Shown here: positions 1 through 7,679 of the stretch, in pieces | Layout: every line of letters starts with the position of its first letter | How positions within the stretch are numbered: position 1 is the first letter of the stretch | Assembly (NCBI RefSeq): GCF_004005905.1 | Contig: NZ_SACO01000015.1 | Coordinates: 1-64,000 of the forward strand | Length of the DNA stretch: 64,000 bases | Source: Novosphingobium umbonatum | GTDB taxonomy: Bacteria; Pseudomonadota; Alphaproteobacteria; Sphingomonadales; Sphingomonadaceae | Reading direction: 5' to 3' | The notes under the pieces: model-generated | What the model was told of the DNA's origin: nothing | Seen by the model: only the letters and a program-made list of their open reading frames with translations | The model's database searches: none | Translations under genes and position numbers: made by a program

Positions 1-80
1 CTCAGCGCCTCGTACCGGTCAGATAGGTCAAAGAAACTGGGCTGTCCTGCCATCGTCGCCTCCACCGCATCGTCAGCGAT

Positions 81-419
81 ATGAATCAAATCTGCCACTC
101 AAAAGCCAGAGTTTTTCGAGGTGTCCAGCTGGCGATTCTGAAGGAGACGACCCAGCCCGGCGTGATTGTGGCAGCGGTTGCCCGTCGGCATGGGATTGGG
201 ACGGGTCAGCTCTACACGTGGCGCAAGCAATTGCTGCGCGGCGCCATGGCAGGCTTTGTGCCGGTTGAACTGGTGCAGCCAGAGCCTGCGGGCAAAATGG
301 TGGACACTGGCCGGATCGACATTCGGCGTGGTGGTGGTTTCACGGTCTCGGTGGACAGGCTGGTTGACCGCCAGGCCCTGCGACTGGTTCTCGAGATTGT
401 CGGGGAGCTTGAAGGTTGA
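81..419 (+). CDS. tnpA: IS66 accessory protein TnpA (IS66 Orf1)
   Basis: A 112-aa protein of the usual size for the first ORF of IS66 elements. It has an N-terminal helix-turn-helix of the transposase-8 type (RRHGIGTGQLYTWRKQLL, about residues 35-53) that should bind the element ends. The C-terminal half is variable. Its stop overlaps the TTG start of the next ORF by 4 nt, so translation is probably coupled. It is needed together with TnpB and TnpC for IS66 transposition in studied members; the exact role of this copy is inferred from family membership. Confidence 0.88.
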   Translation: MNQICHSKARVFRGVQLAILKETTQPGVIVAAVARRHGIGTGQLYTWRKQLLRGAMAGFVPVELVQPEPAGKMVDTGRIDIRRGGGFTVSVDRLVDRQALRLVLEIVGELEG

Positions 420-775
420 GCCTGACATTACCGCCCTCGGCGAACATCTATCTGTCGCTGGCGCCATGCGATATGCGCAAGGGGTTTGACGGACTGTCGG
501 CCCAGGTCCGCAATATACTGCAACTTGATCCTTTCTCGGGTGCGGTATTCCTGTTCCGGGGCAAAAGAGGTGACAGATTGAAGGCTTTGGTGTGGGACGG
601 GTCAGGGCTTTGCCTTTATGCAAAACGGCTTGAACGTGGAAAGTTCGTTTGGCCACGCGCCCGGGATGGCGTTGCCGCCCGGCTCTCTGGCGCGCAGTTG
701 GCGATGCTGATCGAGGGGCTGGATTGGCGGCAGGCCATTGTCCATGAGAAGGTGGCCACACCGACAATTGCGTGA
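416..775 (+). CDS. tnpB: IS66 accessory protein TnpB (IS66 Orf2)
   Basis: A 119-aa protein starting at TTG inside the tnpA stop (TTGA overlap). It shows the family signature: an N-terminal MRKGFDGL-like stretch (around residues 20-27), then GAVFLFRGKRGDRLK and LVWDGSGLCLYAKRLERG. Length and motifs match full-length IS66 Orf2 proteins, so the gene looks intact. A 66-nt gap separates it from tnpC. This TnpB is unrelated to the RuvC-like TnpB of IS200/IS605 elements. Confidence 0.92.
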   Translation: MSLTLPPSANIYLSLAPCDMRKGFDGLSAQVRNILQLDPFSGAVFLFRGKRGDRLKALVWDGSGLCLYAKRLERGKFVWPRARDGVAARLSGAQLAMLIEGLDWRQAIVHEKVATPTIA

Positions 776-841
776 GAGGAAATCGCAGAAAACCGGCACT
801 TCTTGTAGCATTTTCAGGTCTCCTGTCCTATAGGGGCAGGC

Positions 842-2431
842 ATGCGGTTCGACCTTGATCGCCTTCCTACAGACCCTGTTCTCCTGCAGAAAATGCTGCG
901 GGAGATGGCGGAGGCTATGGAGGTGGATCGGGATGAACTGAAGGTGACGAAGCAGACCGTCAAAGCCCAGTGCCTGGCCATAGAAAAGCTGGAACACCGT
1001 CTTGCACGGCTGTTGCGCGTCCAGTTCGGGCGCAGTTCCGAGAAGATGGACAGCGCGCAACTGCGCATGATGTTCGAAGACGTCGAGGCCGTCCCCGAGC
1101 CTGCCAATGATGATGCCGCAGCGCTAAAACCGGAACCGGTGCGCAAGGCCGGCACCCGCGCGTCAATTCCGGCGCATATACCGCGCCTGACCGCCGAGCA
1201 TCGCCCGGAACCGTGCAACTGCGGCGGGGTGGAGACCGTCATCTGTGAAGATGTCACCGAGGTGCTGGATTATGTGCCAGCCCGCTTCCGCGTCCTGCGC
1301 CATGTTCGGCCCCGTATCGCTTGCCGGTCGTGTGAGACGATCCGACAGGCGCCCGCCGTCGATCTGCCTTTGCCCAAAGTCATGGCCAGCAGCGCGCTGC
1401 TGGCGCATTTGGTGGTCAGCCGCTTCGTTGACCATCAGCCGTGGCACCGCCAATCCGTGATCCTGCGGCGGCAGGGCGTGAACATTGATCGTGATGTGAT
1501 GGGCCGCTGGGCCCGCAAGCTGGCCTGGTTGATGGCCCCACTTGGCGAGCGCCTGCTGGCCCACATTCTCAAGGCCCCCAAGATCCATGGCGACGAGACG
1601 CCGGTCACCTTGCTGATGGGCGAAGATGGCAGCCACACCGCCTATTTCTGGGTCTATTTGCGCGATGGCCGTTCCAGCGGCGACATGAGCCCGCCTGCCG
1701 TGGCGTTCCGCTTTGCGACCGGGCGGGGCGGCGAACATCCCGCTGCTCATCTTGCCGGATATGAGGGTTTCCTTCAGGCCGATGGCTATGGCGGCTACAA
1801 CGTCTTGTACCGCAACCCCAAAACCAAAGCCCCGCGCCGCGTGACCGAGGTTGGCTGCTGGGCGCATGCGCGGCGCAAATTTACCGACATTCTGGCCAAG
1901 AACCCGTCGCCGGTCGCAGCGGAAGCGGTTGTGAGGATCGGCGAGTTGTTCGCGATCGAACGCGACATCAAGGGTGCACCACCCGATGAACGGCGGCGCG
2001 TTCGCCAGCAACTGGCCACCCCGAAGCTGGCTGCCTTGCGATCATGGCTCGAAGACCAGATGCGCGGGCTGTCTTCGGACAGCGCGCTGGCCAAGGCATG
2101 CCGTTATCCGCTCAATCGCTGGACGGCGATGGCCCGCTATTGTGACAATGGCCTGCTCGAGATCAGCAACAACCTTGTCGAGAATGCCCTGCGCGGTGTT
2201 GCTCTTGGCCGCCGCAACTGGATGTTTGTCGGCTCGACCAAGGGCGGAGATGCCTCGGCGCTGTTCTATTCACTCGTGGAGACCTGTCGCCTTAACGGTG
2301 TGGAGCCTGAGGCCTGGTTCACCGACGTCATCGCGCGTATCGGCAATCATCCCATCAACCGGATCGACGAATTGCTCCCCTGGAACTGGCAGGCAGCGAA
2401 AGAGATCCAGAATCTGGAGCAGGCCGCTTGA
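842..2431 (+). CDS. tnpC: IS66 family DDE transposase TnpC
   Basis: A full-length 529-aa transposase. The N-terminus is a predicted coiled coil (residues about 15-65). A zinc-finger-like segment follows (CNCG at 125-128 and CRSC at 161-164), then the DDE core: first Asp in KIHGDETPV (D251), second in LQADGYGGY (D314), Glu in [12 protein letters not shown] (E447). The C-terminal [10 protein letters not shown] stretch is also typical. No frameshift or stop interrupts it, so the element may still be active. Its stop overlaps the TTG start of the passenger gene by 4 nt. Confidence 0.95.
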   Translation: MRFDLDRLPTDPVLLQKMLREMAEAMEVDRDELKVTKQTVKAQCLAIEKLEHRLARLLRVQFGRSSEKMDSAQLRMMFEDVEAVPEPANDDAAALKPEPVRKAGTRASIPAHIPRLTAEHRPEPCNCGGVETVICEDVTEVLDYVPARFRVLRHVRPRIACRSCETIRQAPAVDLPLPKVMASSALLAHLVVSRFVDHQPWHRQSVILRRQGVNIDRDVMGRWARKLAWLMAPLGERLLAHILKAPKIHGDETPVTLLMGEDGSHTAYFWVYLRDGRSSGDMSPPAVAFRFATGRGGEHPAAHLAGYEGFLQADGYGGYNVLYRNPKTKAPRRVTEVGCWAHARRKFTDILAKNPSPVAAEAVVRIGELFAIERDIKGAPPDERRRVRQQLATPKLAALRSWLEDQMRGLSSDSALAKACRYPLNRWTAMARYCDNGLLEISNNLVENALRGVALGRRNWMFVGSTKGGDASALFYSLVETCRLNGVEPEAWFTDVIARIGNHPINRIDELLPWNWQAAKEIQNLEQAA

Positions 2432-3021
2432 GCAATGCCTTCGTCGCAAGGATGACGATCACGCTGGATGATGTGACGCCGGTGGTCAGCCGCGTCATCG
2501 AAGTGCCGCTGGGTATTCGCCTCGACAGGCTGCACAGCACCTTCCAGGCAGCGCTGGCGTGGACGGACAGTCACCTGTGGGAATTGACCTTCGGCCACAC
2601 GGGCTTCGGCATCCCCGATCCCTCGTGCGGCTTTGATGGCCCGCTTGATGCCCGCAAGACAACCTTGGCTCAGGCACTCGAGGGCATGCGGGGCAAGACC
2701 TTCCGTTACCTCTATGACTTTGGCGATGCGTGGGAACACAGCGTCAAGATCCAGGGCATCGGCCCTGCCGATCCCCACGGCAGCTATCCACGCCTGGTCG
2801 ACGCCACCGGCATGCGGCCACCAGAGGATTCTGGCGGCCCCTGGGGTTACGCCGAGAAGCTGGAAGCGCTCGCCGATCCGGCCCACGAGTATCACGAAGA
2901 GGCTCTCGATGCTCTGGGCGACGACCATGATCCCCATGCCCCACCCAACATCGATATGATCCACGCCAGCTTTGCCGCACTGGCAAAGAAATGGGCGCCG
3001 CGCACACGAAAGGTCAAATAG
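2428..3021 (+). CDS. Plasmid pRiA4b ORF-3 family protein (IS66 passenger)
   Basis: A 197-aa protein of the PRiA4_ORF3-like family, recognised from the [19 protein letters not shown] segment, the [15 protein letters not shown] motif (about residues 94-108) and the acidic C-terminus. The TTG start lies inside the tnpC stop (TTGA). It ends 11 nt before the right terminal repeat of the IS66 element, so it is carried by the element. No biochemical function is established for the family; coupling to tnpC suggests a role in, or hitch-hiking with, transposition. Confidence 0.88.
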   Translation: MSNAFVARMTITLDDVTPVVSRVIEVPLGIRLDRLHSTFQAALAWTDSHLWELTFGHTGFGIPDPSCGFDGPLDARKTTLAQALEGMRGKTFRYLYDFGDAWEHSVKIQGIGPADPHGSYPRLVDATGMRPPEDSGGPWGYAEKLEALADPAHEYHEEALDALGDDHDPHAPPNIDMIHASFAALAKKWAPRTRKVK

Positions 3022-3031
3022 GCCGCGTCAA

Positions 3032-3054
3032 CGCCGCATTCCGTCGGCGCTTAC
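3032..3054 (-). repeat. Right terminal inverted repeat of the IS66 element
   Basis: Read on the minus strand the 23-bp end starts GTAAGCGCCGACGG, the canonical IS66 terminus. Immediately outside it the sequence returns to IS3-family orfB code, which fixes the boundary at 3054/3055. Confidence 0.8.
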
Positions 3055-3121
3055 GTTGGGAGATCTCATAATCCCTCAACACCCGCAGCACCGCGTCCCG
3101 CCGCTGGCCCGGTGTCGTCAG
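3055..3121 (-). pseudogene. Truncated IS3-family OrfB (N-terminal stub)
   Basis: In the -1 frame after orfA the minus strand reads TPGQRRDAVLRVLRDYEISQ, the usual start of OrfB in this IS3 group. After that the frame enters the IS66 terminal repeat, so the integrase-like DDE core is missing on this side. Confidence 0.7.
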
Positions 3122-3381
3122 ACTTTTCCCAGCAGGTCCTTCAGGATCGCGTTGTCGAGCATGCTGTCGGCCAGCAAGCGCTTCAACTTGCCGTTCTCGT
3201 CCTCAAGCTGGCGCAGCCGACGGGCGTCAGACACTTCCAGCCCGCCATATTTGGCCTTCATCTTGTAGAACGTGGCCGTGCTCAGCCCATGTTTGCGGCA
3301 AATCTCAACAGTCGGCAGCCCCGCCTCCTGTTCCTTGATCATCCCGATAATCTGCGCCTCGGTGAAACGGCTCTTCCTCAT
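3118..3381 (-). CDS. IS3-family transposase OrfA
   Basis: An 87-aa OrfA with the N-terminal KSRFTEAQIIGMIKEQEAG signature, a helix-turn-helix (TVEICRKHGLSTATFYKMK, residues about 24-42) and a C-terminal leucine-zipper region (LRQLEDENGKLKRLLAD). The GGAAAAGTC stretch just before the stop could serve the -1 frameshift that normally fuses OrfA to OrfB in this family. The gene is intact, but the element cannot make a full OrfAB because orfB is interrupted. Confidence 0.9.
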   Translation of the reverse strand: MRKSRFTEAQIIGMIKEQEAGLPTVEICRKHGLSTATFYKMKAKYGGLEVSDARRLRQLEDENGKLKRLLADSMLDNAILKDLLGKV

Positions 3382-3469
3382 ACGTCTGCTCCTTCCAGTG
3401 GCAGACTCTACATCAGAATGAGGGATCTTTCGGGGGGCAGGTCACCAGCCTACTTTGACGGGGCACCGC

Positions 3470-3570
3470 CAGAGCCGCCGATCAGCGGCTCTGGTTGTCC
3501 TTCCCAAACCGGCCATGCGCTCCAGAAGAAGCACTGGATAAGGGGAATATACTTCTGGAGAGCGGCCGTT
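3470..3570. repeat. Two hairpin-forming inverted repeats upstream of the TIR/SLATT operon
   Basis: The first is a perfect 9-bp stem (CAGAGCCGC at 3470-3478 with GCGGCTCTG at 3485-3493, 6-nt loop). The second pairs CTCCAGAAG (3520-3528) with CTTCTGGAG (3552-3560) around a 23-nt AT-richer loop; its outer flanks (AACCGGCC and GGCCGTT) also match imperfectly. No gene was found in 3445-3700. Neither repeat is followed by a T-run. They could be a short non-autonomous element end or regulatory structures. Confidence 0.5.
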
Positions 3571-3700
3571 CATTGATCACTTGAGCGCAAGCTCATCTGA
3601 GGTCGGATAGTTTATCCACCAATTATCTCAGTTCAAGCCACGCCCCCCCACTTGGACCATCAGGAATAACGACCTAGAGTAACATGATAGGGAGATCGTC

Positions 3701-4111
3701 ATGCCTTACCTACACGACCACAAACTCTTCATCAGCCACGCTTGGAAATACAGCGACCGCTACAAGAGGGCTGTTGAGTTCCTGAATGCCGCAAACAACT
3801 TCAAGTGGTCCAACTACTCTGTTCCCGAGGACAAAGCCTTCAACGGCATGACATCTGAAGAATTGGGCGAGCAGATGAAGCGTCAAATTCGGCCATGTCA
3901 GTGCGTGGTGATCGTCTCCGGCATGTACGTGAACCACAGCGACTGGATCCAATACGAAATGGATTTTGCAAAGCAGATTGGCAAGCCGATCCTAGGTATC
4001 AAGCGCTGGGGTGAGCAACGCAGTCCTCAGTCAGTAGTTGACTGCGCGGATGAGATGGTGGCGTGGAACTCTGCCTCTATTGTGGCAGCAATCCGCCGTT
4101 TGGTGCCCTAG
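3701..4111 (+). CDS. TIR-like (MTH538/DUF1863-type) domain protein
   Basis: A 136-aa single-domain protein. It shows the TIR-like pattern: KLFISHAW at residues 8-15 (first strand and loop), YSVPEDKAF (39-47) after it, then CVVIVSGMYVNHSDWIQYEMDFA (68-90), where W82 and E86 sit where TIR NADases carry their conserved acidic residue, and GKPILGIKRWG (94-104). The same fold appears in ThsB of Thoeris, which makes a nucleotide signal from NAD; that activity is only inferred here. A good ribosome site (AGGGAG) lies 6 nt before the ATG. It is followed after 3 nt by a SLATT membrane protein, so the pair probably works as sensor/signal enzyme plus membrane effector. No ThsA-like gene is nearby. Confidence 0.82.
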   Translation: MPYLHDHKLFISHAWKYSDRYKRAVEFLNAANNFKWSNYSVPEDKAFNGMTSEELGEQMKRQIRPCQCVVIVSGMYVNHSDWIQYEMDFAKQIGKPILGIKRWGEQRSPQSVVDCADEMVAWNSASIVAAIRRLVP

Positions 4112-4114
4112 ATC

Positions 4115-4984
4115 GTGTTCGAATATCCAGCGCTGTATGAAACTGCGGGCGACATGTCTGCCAAGTCGCAGTCTGCTTATCTGTGGCTCATTCGAGCCGA
4201 ATACGCTCTGCTGTTTCTAGCTGCCGTTTTTTCGATGAACTGGAGCAAGGAACCGACCTTTTTCATCGTCTATGCGATTGTACTGCTCGCTTCGTTGGCG
4301 ATCCTCATTTGCCGGAGTTGGATGAAGCCAGAGCAGGATTGGTATCGAGGGAGAGCTCTTGCGGAGTCGATTAAGACCTCTTCATGGCGTTTTGTGATGA
4401 GGTCTAGCCCATTTGTAGACGCAGCCTCCATCACCATACCGCGCAGTGAGTTTCGGGAGCACTTACTTGCTATCTTGAAGGCCAATCGCTTCATTGGGGA
4501 TAAGATGCCGACTGACAGCGCTGCCAAACAGCAAATTCCAGCAACCATGGAAGAAGTGCGGGCGCGGGACCTTGAACAGCGAAAAACGTTTTATTCAGAA
4601 CATCGGATCAAGGATCAGCGAATTTGGTATGCGGCGAAAGCGGGTGCCAACAAGCGGGCGAGCAGGTACTGGATGTTGGCGGGCGTCGCAGCCTACGCGG
4701 TCGCCATTGTGCTCGCGCTTTTCAGAATTGAATACCCGGATTGGGAACTCTGGCCCATCGAGCCAGTGATTGTTCTGGCATCCTCCTTCGTTGGTTGGAC
4801 GCAAATCAAGAAATTCAATGAACTAGCCTCATCCTACACCCTTACCGCGCACGAAATCGGGATCATTCAAAATCGTATTGGGGAAATAGATAATGAGGAG
4901 GATTTCTCCGAATTCGTGAACGATGCTGAGCAGGCCTTCTCGCGAGAGCACACACAGTGGGTCGCGCGTCAGCAAGCGCAGTAA
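4115..4984 (+). CDS. DUF4231/SLATT-family membrane protein (predicted 2TM+2TM effector)
   Basis: A 289-aa protein with two transmembrane pairs, at about residues 26-43/48-68 and 187-204/215-232, separated by a charged region. The YPALY start and the WYRGRALAESIKTSSWRFVMRSSPF region (77-100) fit the SLATT (SMODS and SLOG-associating 2TM effector) families often annotated DUF4231, possibly a SLATT_3 plus SLATT_1 fusion. The GTG start at 4115 is preferred because it keeps the YPALY segment; ATG 4154 is the alternative. SLATT proteins are predicted pore-forming effectors that kill or arrest infected cells when triggered by a nucleotide signal. Pairing with an upstream TIR-like gene at a 3-nt gap supports an abortive-infection module. 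Confidence 0.78.
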   Translation: MFEYPALYETAGDMSAKSQSAYLWLIRAEYALLFLAAVFSMNWSKEPTFFIVYAIVLLASLAILICRSWMKPEQDWYRGRALAESIKTSSWRFVMRSSPFVDAASITIPRSEFREHLLAILKANRFIGDKMPTDSAAKQQIPATMEEVRARDLEQRKTFYSEHRIKDQRIWYAAKAGANKRASRYWMLAGVAAYAVAIVLALFRIEYPDWELWPIEPVIVLASSFVGWTQIKKFNELASSYTLTAHEIGIIQNRIGEIDNEEDFSEFVNDAEQAFSREHTQWVARQQAQ

Positions 4985-5144
4985 TGCGGTGCCCGGGCGG
5001 CTTTGAATGGAAAGAACTGCAGGTTTGGTCGCATCACACCAGTGGCTAGGGAGCAAGGCGCTCGAGTTCATGCCATTATGTGGCCATTGTAGTATGCCTG
5101 CTTACACCGAAACCTGTTATTGGAACAGCTTGCCCAAGGGGGCA
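4985..5144. other. Convergent intergenic gap, no feature seen
   Basis: This 160-base strip separates the 3' ends of the SLATT gene and the P-loop ATPase gene. No convincing hairpin with T-run, repeat or small gene was seen. Confidence 0.5.
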
Positions 5145-7442
5145 CTATGGGCCGGCTACCGCCGCGACGAGAGTAGGATGGAGGGCTAAACCGGTATTTT
5201 GATCGGCGTTAATAATCGCCGCGAGGTATTGCCGCTTGTAGCCGGTGTCAAAGATGTATTTAGGCACGTTGCCATCCAGCACCCCAATGCTACCGTTCCA
5301 TAACATCACATCGATCAGCTTGGCTAAATCATCTTGGTCCGGCACCCTCTTTGCCGCAATGTAGCGCAACTTAGCGATAGTCAGATCCTGGCGCGCCTGC
5401 AAAATCTCGAACAGCAAGTCGGCTCCGTCCTTCACTAGATCGGAAATCTCGCGGTCAAGATCTTCGAGCACTTGCCAGCCCAGTTCACGCAAAGCCACTC
5501 GGTAGTCCTCCGCATCGATTTGCTGACGGTTGAACGTAACGGCCCGACGCCGGGCGGTTTCAAACAGCCGGATCAGATAACGCGGCCGCATCATGCTCCC
5601 GTCGATTAAGAAGTCCATGATAGGGACCCCATCGACGGTATCCACTGAGGCCCGCGCCCAAGTCTTTGACCAAGACTCCTCTAGGCGCGGCGCGCTGGCC
5701 TGTAGACGCTGTTCGAATAGAACCTTGAGGAGTGCCCGATCGCCCCATTCGAGGCTTTGAACCGCAAGCTTGCCGTAGTCGGCCATACCACGGATAAGAA
5801 ATTCGTAGACATCTGAACGAACAAAAATGGCCCAACGAAAATCCAGGTTTTTCCTCCGGAACTTGCGGGCGATCTCCTGCATGGACTCGGCCAACCCAAT
5901 GACAATCAGTGCATCATCGTCGGTGAAGCCGCCTGGCGTCCAAAATCTATCGAGATTGTCGAAAAGGAAAAATACGAAGCCTTTCAAACGCAGATAGTCC
6001 ATGACCCCGTCACGGAGCTGACGCAGGTCATGCCCGTAAATAGCCTCAAGCACTTTAGAAGACGCAAGTTGACCGATCTCGCCTTCGCCGAGACTGCTGG
6101 CTTTGAAGCGATCGACGATATTCTCGGAGAGACGACGCAGTCGCTCGGAGAAATCGCCTGTTCCAGTATCGACGCGTGCCTCAAACAGCGCTTTCAGGGC
6201 TCGGTAACCGGGTAGCAGACGATCGTCACGCAGTGAACGCTGCTCGTCCTTTTCCAAGAGCTTATAGGCGATTTCAAGCCAAAGCACATACTCCCAGAAT
6301 GCCGCCACAACCTCCTTGCGAGTTCCAAAACTTAGTCTGTCGAGGATGAATTCTTTCATCTTGATCAGTTGGTGCCCATCGGGCGTCAAATCGATTACGA
6401 TATTATCCTTGTTGGCTCGGGTGCGATCCCTCGCCTGCAGAAAGATCGCAGTCTTGCCGCTCCCTTTGCGGCCCACCAGCAAGTTGGCTGCGCCTTCCAG
6501 CGTCCGTCGATAGCCATCCGTTTGGAGGAAATGGTCGCTCAGCGTTGCGGCTTCGTTCTCGGCCACCGGATCTCCACACGTAAGCTGCTCAAGCAAGCGC
6601 TCGTTCTGGGGTTTGACGACCACAAAGTCGTTTTGGGCATCGGCCACATGGTTCCGGAACTCACCAATCATCTTGTCGAGCTCAGAAAGTTTGAAGAAAC
6701 GGTCTGCCTGATCTTGGAGATCAAGCGGCAACTCCATTGACTCGTGCGCGATCAGCAACGCGGGGATATTGCGTCCACGGGCGACGCCGTAGATGAATGC
6801 TGCTCGCTGATTATTTCGCACCGCCTGTTCGTCGGTTCCGTCCATCCAAAACGCCACCACCCCGAAGGAACACGCTGCATGTTGATATGCCTCACTGGCG
6901 TTAAGGCGGCTGATCTCGCTTGGATTGAAATTACGAAACCGAACTCGAGCGATTTTTTTGATCGCACTGACCACACGGCCATTTACATCGCCGGAACCGG
7001 GGCGCTGCAAGATAAACAGAGGTTGCTCCTTGTTACGCACAACCTGCGACCAAGTCGTTGTCTCGTCCTTACGCATCAAAATCTTCGTCAGAGCCGGCTG
7101 TTGGTCGTAGGCATCATGGCCGAGCGTATCAAGCAGTCCGACATTCTTTACGTCCTGAAAGGAGCTATACGAAGAGCGTATCAGCCGCACTGGTTTGCCC
7201 AAGCCGATCGCATAACCGAGTTCATAGGTCACATTTGGATTTACCTGCGAGATGTCAGCGACGAACGCGTCGGCATTCTCGATCCATCCCTCGACTGATT
7301 GCGCGATCGGCGAGCCCGAAATATCCTTTTGCGACCATGCGGTTACGGTACGCGTAGTCGAGGAAGCCGCCTTGGCCGCTCCTTCAATGATCTGATTATG
7401 GTAGGCGTTGCCCGATGCGTAGGCAATAAACACAGATGTCAC
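5145..7442 (-). CDS. P-loop ATPase (Sll1717-like) with two N-terminal TIR/deoxyribosyltransferase-like domains
   Basis: A 765-aa protein. Residues 1-90 read like a TIR/nucleoside-deoxyribosyltransferase fold: VFIAYASGN, then ADAFVADISQVNPNVTYELG with a conserved E74, then GLGKPVRLI. A second, more diverged copy seems to span about 140-250 (FGVVAFWMDGTD, then RAAFIYGVARGRNIPALLI). A P-loop ATPase follows, with Walker A GRKGSGKT at 324-331 and Walker B FFLFDNLDRF at 491-500, and a helical C-terminus. The ATPase resembles the family NCBI calls Sll1717. The GTG start at 7442 has a strong site (AAAGGAGAG) 5 nt upstream. The layout (nucleotide-processing domain plus STAND/KAP-like switch) suggests a single-protein defence sensor; this is inference. 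Confidence 0.75.
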   Translation of the reverse strand: MTSVFIAYASGNAYHNQIIEGAAKAASSTTRTVTAWSQKDISGSPIAQSVEGWIENADAFVADISQVNPNVTYELGYAIGLGKPVRLIRSSYSSFQDVKNVGLLDTLGHDAYDQQPALTKILMRKDETTTWSQVVRNKEQPLFILQRPGSGDVNGRVVSAIKKIARVRFRNFNPSEISRLNASEAYQHAACSFGVVAFWMDGTDEQAVRNNQRAAFIYGVARGRNIPALLIAHESMELPLDLQDQADRFFKLSELDKMIGEFRNHVADAQNDFVVVKPQNERLLEQLTCGDPVAENEAATLSDHFLQTDGYRRTLEGAANLLVGRKGSGKTAIFLQARDRTRANKDNIVIDLTPDGHQLIKMKEFILDRLSFGTRKEVVAAFWEYVLWLEIAYKLLEKDEQRSLRDDRLLPGYRALKALFEARVDTGTGDFSERLRRLSENIVDRFKASSLGEGEIGQLASSKVLEAIYGHDLRQLRDGVMDYLRLKGFVFFLFDNLDRFWTPGGFTDDDALIVIGLAESMQEIARKFRRKNLDFRWAIFVRSDVYEFLIRGMADYGKLAVQSLEWGDRALLKVLFEQRLQASAPRLEESWSKTWARASVDTVDGVPIMDFLIDGSMMRPRYLIRLFETARRRAVTFNRQQIDAEDYRVALRELGWQVLEDLDREISDLVKDGADLLFEILQARQDLTIAKLRYIAAKRVPDQDDLAKLIDVMLWNGSIGVLDGNVPKYIFDTGYKRQYLAAIINADQNTGLALHPTLVAAVAGP

Positions 7443-7484
7443 TATGCTCTCCTTTGAAGGCTAGCTTAATCAGGCAGTCATCGC

Positions 7485-7679
7485 CTAACAATCCCCAGCA
7501 ATATCATTTCCCCACTCTGCCTGAACCGAATACTGACAAGCGACTTGCCATTTGACGAAAGCTTTGGGACCGACAGGAATTTTCCAAGCCTCGGCATTTC
7601 GCCGCCTCAAAGCTAGAATGAATTTTGGCGCCGCCGACCAGTGACACGGAACGACCGGTATGGCGACGATACTGATCAT
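7485..7679 (-). CDS. Small hypothetical protein coupled to the HNH-like gene
   Basis: A 64-aa ORF whose ATG overlaps the stop of the upstream HNH-like gene (ATGA), the arrangement of translationally coupled pairs. It lies between that gene and the ATPase gene on the same strand. It contains three cysteines, a hydrophobic N-terminus and a basic middle. It matches no family I recognise and could be a chance ORF; the coupling is the main support. Confidence 0.4.
   Translation of the reverse strand: MISIVAIPVVPCHWSAAPKFILALRRRNAEAWKIPVGPKAFVKWQVACQYSVQAEWGNDIAGDC

Larger units (their letters stand above)
1..3054 (+). mobile_element. IS66-family insertion sequence, left end outside the window
   Basis: The block carries the three-gene set of IS66 elements (tnpA, tnpB, tnpC) and a fourth passenger gene, all on the plus strand with 4-nt overlaps between tnpA/tnpB and tnpC/passenger. 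The right terminal repeat at 3032-3054 ends in CGCTTAC, the complement of the GTAAGCG start typical of IS66 ends. No matching left end is visible in bases 1-80, so that end lies upstream. The element sits inside the orfB of an IS3-family element, so it arrived second. The expected 8-bp target duplication would be GTTGGGAG at 3055-3062, but only one side is visible. Confidence 0.9.
3055..3444 (-). mobile_element. IS3-family element, 5' part only, cut by the IS66 insertion
   Basis: This minus-strand fragment keeps the left terminus, orfA and about the first 20 codons of orfB. The outer end at about 3444 reads TGACCTGCCCCCC inward, which resembles the terminal repeats of IS3-family (IS407-type) elements. 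The other end is the IS66 junction at 3055. The rest of orfB must lie on the far side of the IS66 element, outside this window. Confidence 0.78.

Noticed and set aside
3701..4984. Thoeris system
   Set aside because: A TIR-like protein is present but the partner is a SLATT membrane protein, not a SIR2- or Macro-domain ThsA.
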